Position numbers and translations under genes: made by a program. The notes beneath the pieces were generated by a model. That model made no database searches. It had not been told where the DNA came from and saw only the letters and a program-made list of their open reading frames with translations. DNA of 64,000 bases. Origin: SP5GCR1 sp965199685. Its GTDB lineage: Bacteria; Pseudomonadota; Gammaproteobacteria; Poriferisulfidales; Oxydemutatoraceae. The stretch is taken from the NCBI GenBank assembly GCA_965199685.1, contig OZ241323.1, positions 2,666,001 to 2,730,000 on the forward strand. The letters run 5' to 3'. Positions 62,153 through 64,000 of the stretch are shown piece after piece. Position 1 is the stretch's first letter, and the number at the start of each line of letters is the position of its first letter.

Positions 62153-63109
62153 TCAGCGAATCTTTGTTAGCTGTCCAATCTCAGCGACTGATAAACCTGT
62201 CACTTCGGAAATCAATGAAACATCTAAACCTTTTTGTAACATACTCAAAGCGATCCCTCGTTGCTGTTCTTGCATGCCTTGAACGCGACCTTTTCGTATA
62301 CCTTCCTCTAACGCATCGCTCTTTGCCAGTTGAATTGCTACCCGATCCTTCTTGCGCGCCATAGCGTCCCAGTACAACTGGTCGTCTTTCGATATCTCCT
62401 CTAAATGTTCTAATGCCATCTTCATTCCTCCGTCTTGTGATAAATAGGCTACTGCCTCGGCTGTTAAGTGTGCCGAGTGTTTGATAATATAGCACCACTT
62501 CTCCGCCATATCAATTAGCTCATGGTAGCTTTTCTTGAACTTGTTTAATTCCACTGTCACCAGCGTCATCGGTATATTCGCACGATACTCAAGCTCTTTA
62601 CGATCTACAAACTCAAACACACTGATACAGTTGCGCTTCCTTTTGAATAGTGTGAAATCGGTGAATATCAACGAGTAGGTCGGGTTGAGATTGCTAAACT
62701 CATCGCCGCGGTCTATGTCCTGACCATACAGCATCGCCCAATAATATAGTGTTCTAAATGTAAAGCTCTTTTCGTAAGCTGTCTGCATTTCTATGTTGAC
62801 ATTCTCGCCGCTACTTAATTTGAAGTTGAGGTCTAGTATCACCGACCTGCCGCGCGGTTTGTCTGGTGGAATAGAAGTGTCTTTTAGGATAAGTGTATCG
62901 CTTGATTGCTGCTGTTGTTTCAAGACTTCTGCGAGGTCGTCCGGCATCCCCACTCTATCCGGGTTGAGGACTGCAACATCCGAGGCGCGCTTGAGGAATG
63001 GTAGATAGCTGTTCATCAACAAAAGCGATGATTGCTTATTAGTCGTCAAGTATCGTCTGAAGACTAAGTCATTTGTCAATGGTAAGTGTTTAGGTCGTTG
63101 TCTAGCCAT
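62153..63109 (-). CDS. Rpn family recombination-promoting nuclease / putative transposase
   Basis: 318 residues of the PD-(D/E)xK nuclease group PF12784, widespread as multi-copy genes and shown for the E. coli Rpn proteins to promote RecA-independent recombination. N-terminal LTNDLVFRRYL, nuclease core with RSVILDLNFKL and VNIEMQ, TLYYWAMLYGQ; C-terminal segment with LEEGIRKGRVQGMQ. The gene end and downstream flank are repeated identically at the window's right edge. Confidence 0.82.
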   Translation of the reverse strand: MARQRPKHLPLTNDLVFRRYLTTNKQSSLLLMNSYLPFLKRASDVAVLNPDRVGMPDDLAEVLKQQQQSSDTLILKDTSIPPDKPRGRSVILDLNFKLSSGENVNIEMQTAYEKSFTFRTLYYWAMLYGQDIDRGDEFSNLNPTYSLIFTDFTLFKRKRNCISVFEFVDRKELEYRANIPMTLVTVELNKFKKSYHELIDMAEKWCYIIKHSAHLTAEAVAYLSQDGGMKMALEHLEEISKDDQLYWDAMARKKDRVAIQLAKSDALEEGIRKGRVQGMQEQQRGIALSMLQKGLDVSLISEVTGLSVAEIGQLTKIR

Positions 63110-63336
63110 AGTAATTTTCCTCTAGGTTTAATTAAGAACCCCTAGTCTGAATCAAGATTCAGGGTGTCGGAGAACATTCCGATGAATGGTAGTAAATATG
63201 AGTTGAATGGTAAGAGGTATGCGAAAACAGTATGTTTTAGGCGGTTGTGCGGAGGTGACGCGTTGAGGCGTTGGTGTGAATTGGATGACGCGGGGCGGTT
63301 GCATTAGTGCAGGACGGTACCGTAGGGAGGGCATGT

Positions 63337-63486
63337 GGGGCTGTTGAAAAAGTGTCTGCATTAGTACATTCCCCTCCTTTGGAGGGGTGGCAGGCGCAGC
63401 CTGACGGGGTGGTTGTTAAGGTTCTGAACACTGTTACGCCGATTGACCTACTGGCTCAATCGGCGGTTCTATTTTTCAACAGCCTC
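63337..63486 (+). mobile_element. 150-bp MITE, copy 5
   Basis: GGGGCTGTTGAAAAAGT to CTATTTTTCAACAGCCTC. Direct ATGT at 63333-63336 and 63487-63490, at the middle of the target palindrome. Hairpin 63437-63465. Differs from copy 4 at only a few positions. Confidence 0.88.
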
Positions 63487-63675
63487 ATGTTAGCCCTCCC
63501 CTACGGTTGGTTGACATGAATTGGGTGGATGAATGGGTTGTTGGTGCAGACGCAACGCGTTAGGGTGGTTTGAGTGCGCGTTGTGTCAACACATAATATT
63601 GTGTAAGTACGCGGCAAATGGTTATCGTGAATTTGGGGGCGCGGGCGGGTACGGTTGTGCAGGCGCGTCGCGTTA

Positions 63676-63697
63676 GGGAGGGCATGTTAGCCCTCCC
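63676..63697. repeat. Unoccupied MITE target palindrome
   Basis: GGGAGGGC, ATGT and TAGCCCTCCC in one unbroken run, the pre-insertion form of the sites at 23280, 26638, 61897 and 63333. A second unoccupied copy is at 61808-61829. Confidence 0.85.
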
Positions 63698-63785
63698 CTA
63701 CGGTTGGTTGACATGAATTGGGTGGATGAATGGATTGTTGGTGCAGACGCACCACAATGTCACGCCGATCGACCTTCTAGTTCAA

Positions 63786-64000
63786 TCAGCGAATCTTTGT
63801 TAGCTGTCCAATCTCAGCGACTGATAAACCTGTCACTTCGGAAATCAATGAAACATCTAAACCTTTTTGTAACATACTCAAAGCGATCCCTCGTTGCTGT
63901 TCTTGCATGCCTTGAACGCGACCTTTTCGTATACCTTCCTCTAACGCATCGCTCTTTGCCAGTTGAATTGCTACCCGATCCTTCTTGCGCGCCATAGCGT
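63786..64000 (-). CDS. Second Rpn-type gene copy (C-terminus, cut by window edge)
   Basis: The last 69 codons of a second copy of the 62153-63109 gene, running off the right edge. The protein sequence seen is identical to the first copy, and the flank outside the stop is nearly identical too (two or three base changes in about 100), so a segment including the gene was duplicated with an offset of 1633 bp. Confidence 0.85.
   Translation of the reverse strand, partial: AMARKKDRVAIQLAKSDALEEGIRKGRVQGMQEQQRGIALSMLQKGLDVSLISEVTGLSVAEIGQLTKIR

Larger units (their letters stand above)
63110..63785. repeat. Repeat block between the two Rpn copies
   Basis: About 60 bases of Rpn upstream sequence, then repeats: the full MITE at 63337-63486, a palindrome arm, and at 63676-63697 an unsplit target palindrome. 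From 63684 the sequence copies 62051 onward. No gene. Confidence 0.7.

Noticed and set aside
8220..63790. The dispersed repeats as a CRISPR array
   Set aside because: Copies are scattered over the whole window, lie in both orientations and have no regular spacers; no cas gene is present.

Overview
The window is a piece of a gammaproteobacterial chromosome. Its housekeeping blocks keep gammaproteobacterial order: smpB, ratA, rnfH, bamE, fur, recN, nadK; dapF, a DUF484 gene, xerC; trmB, thiG, thiS; and iscX, ndk, rlmN, rodZ, hisS, yfgM, bamB, der. Lipoproteins with a lipobox (BamB, BamE) and LPS-type outer-membrane assembly genes indicate a Gram-negative cell. I cannot name the genus. No tRNA, rRNA or CRISPR array was recognised.

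Layout. 1-8.2 kb: the 3' end of one giant surface protein and a complete 2396-residue GLUG-repeat adhesin. 8.7-17.6 kb: three housekeeping clusters. 17.8-21 kb: a HEPN/MNT toxin-antitoxin pair and two tandem fucosyltransferase-like genes, with an 8-codon fossil of a third. 21.3-29.2 kb: mutM coupled to a chorismatase, an aldo/keto reductase, a SulP transporter, trmB-thiG-thiS and bcp. 29.3-47.2 kb: a defense island. It holds a Fic protein, a type I restriction-modification operon that carries a HEPN gene, an MNT-HsdS fusion and an embedded three-gene ABC-ATPase (ABC-3C-like) system, then an opposing operon of RadC-methylase fusion, second adenine methylase, AlwI-type endonuclease and KAP NTPase. 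An IS3 transposase remnant closes the island. 47.3-55.8 kb: the iscX-to-der cluster. 56-61.4 kb: a giant secreted protein with five FGE/SUMF1 domains. 62-64 kb: an Rpn-type nuclease gene and the start of an identical second copy.

Nearly every intergenic gap outside the island is packed with dispersed repeats. Reading them side by side gives one clear entity: a non-coding element of exactly 150 bp with about 17-bp terminal inverted repeats (GGGGCTGTTGAAAAAGT type). Five full copies are visible. Four of them sit at the same nucleotide of a second palindromic repeat and are flanked by a direct ATGT duplication; two unoccupied copies of that target are also in the window. This looks like a MITE that lacks its transposase here. 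Its internal hairpin varies by paired substitutions and is followed by a T-run, so it may also act as a portable terminator. Repeat sequence supplies the last codons of fur and bamB and abuts the start codons of bamB and the chorismatase gene.

The most interesting biology, in my reading, is: the MITE family; the nested defense locus with its MNT-HsdS fusion; the RadC-methylase/AlwI/KAP operon, with two C-tracts in the methylase (one inside its catalytic DPPY codons); and a G9 tract in the adhesin where a slip of one base in either direction gives an immediate stop codon, as in phase-variable surface proteins.
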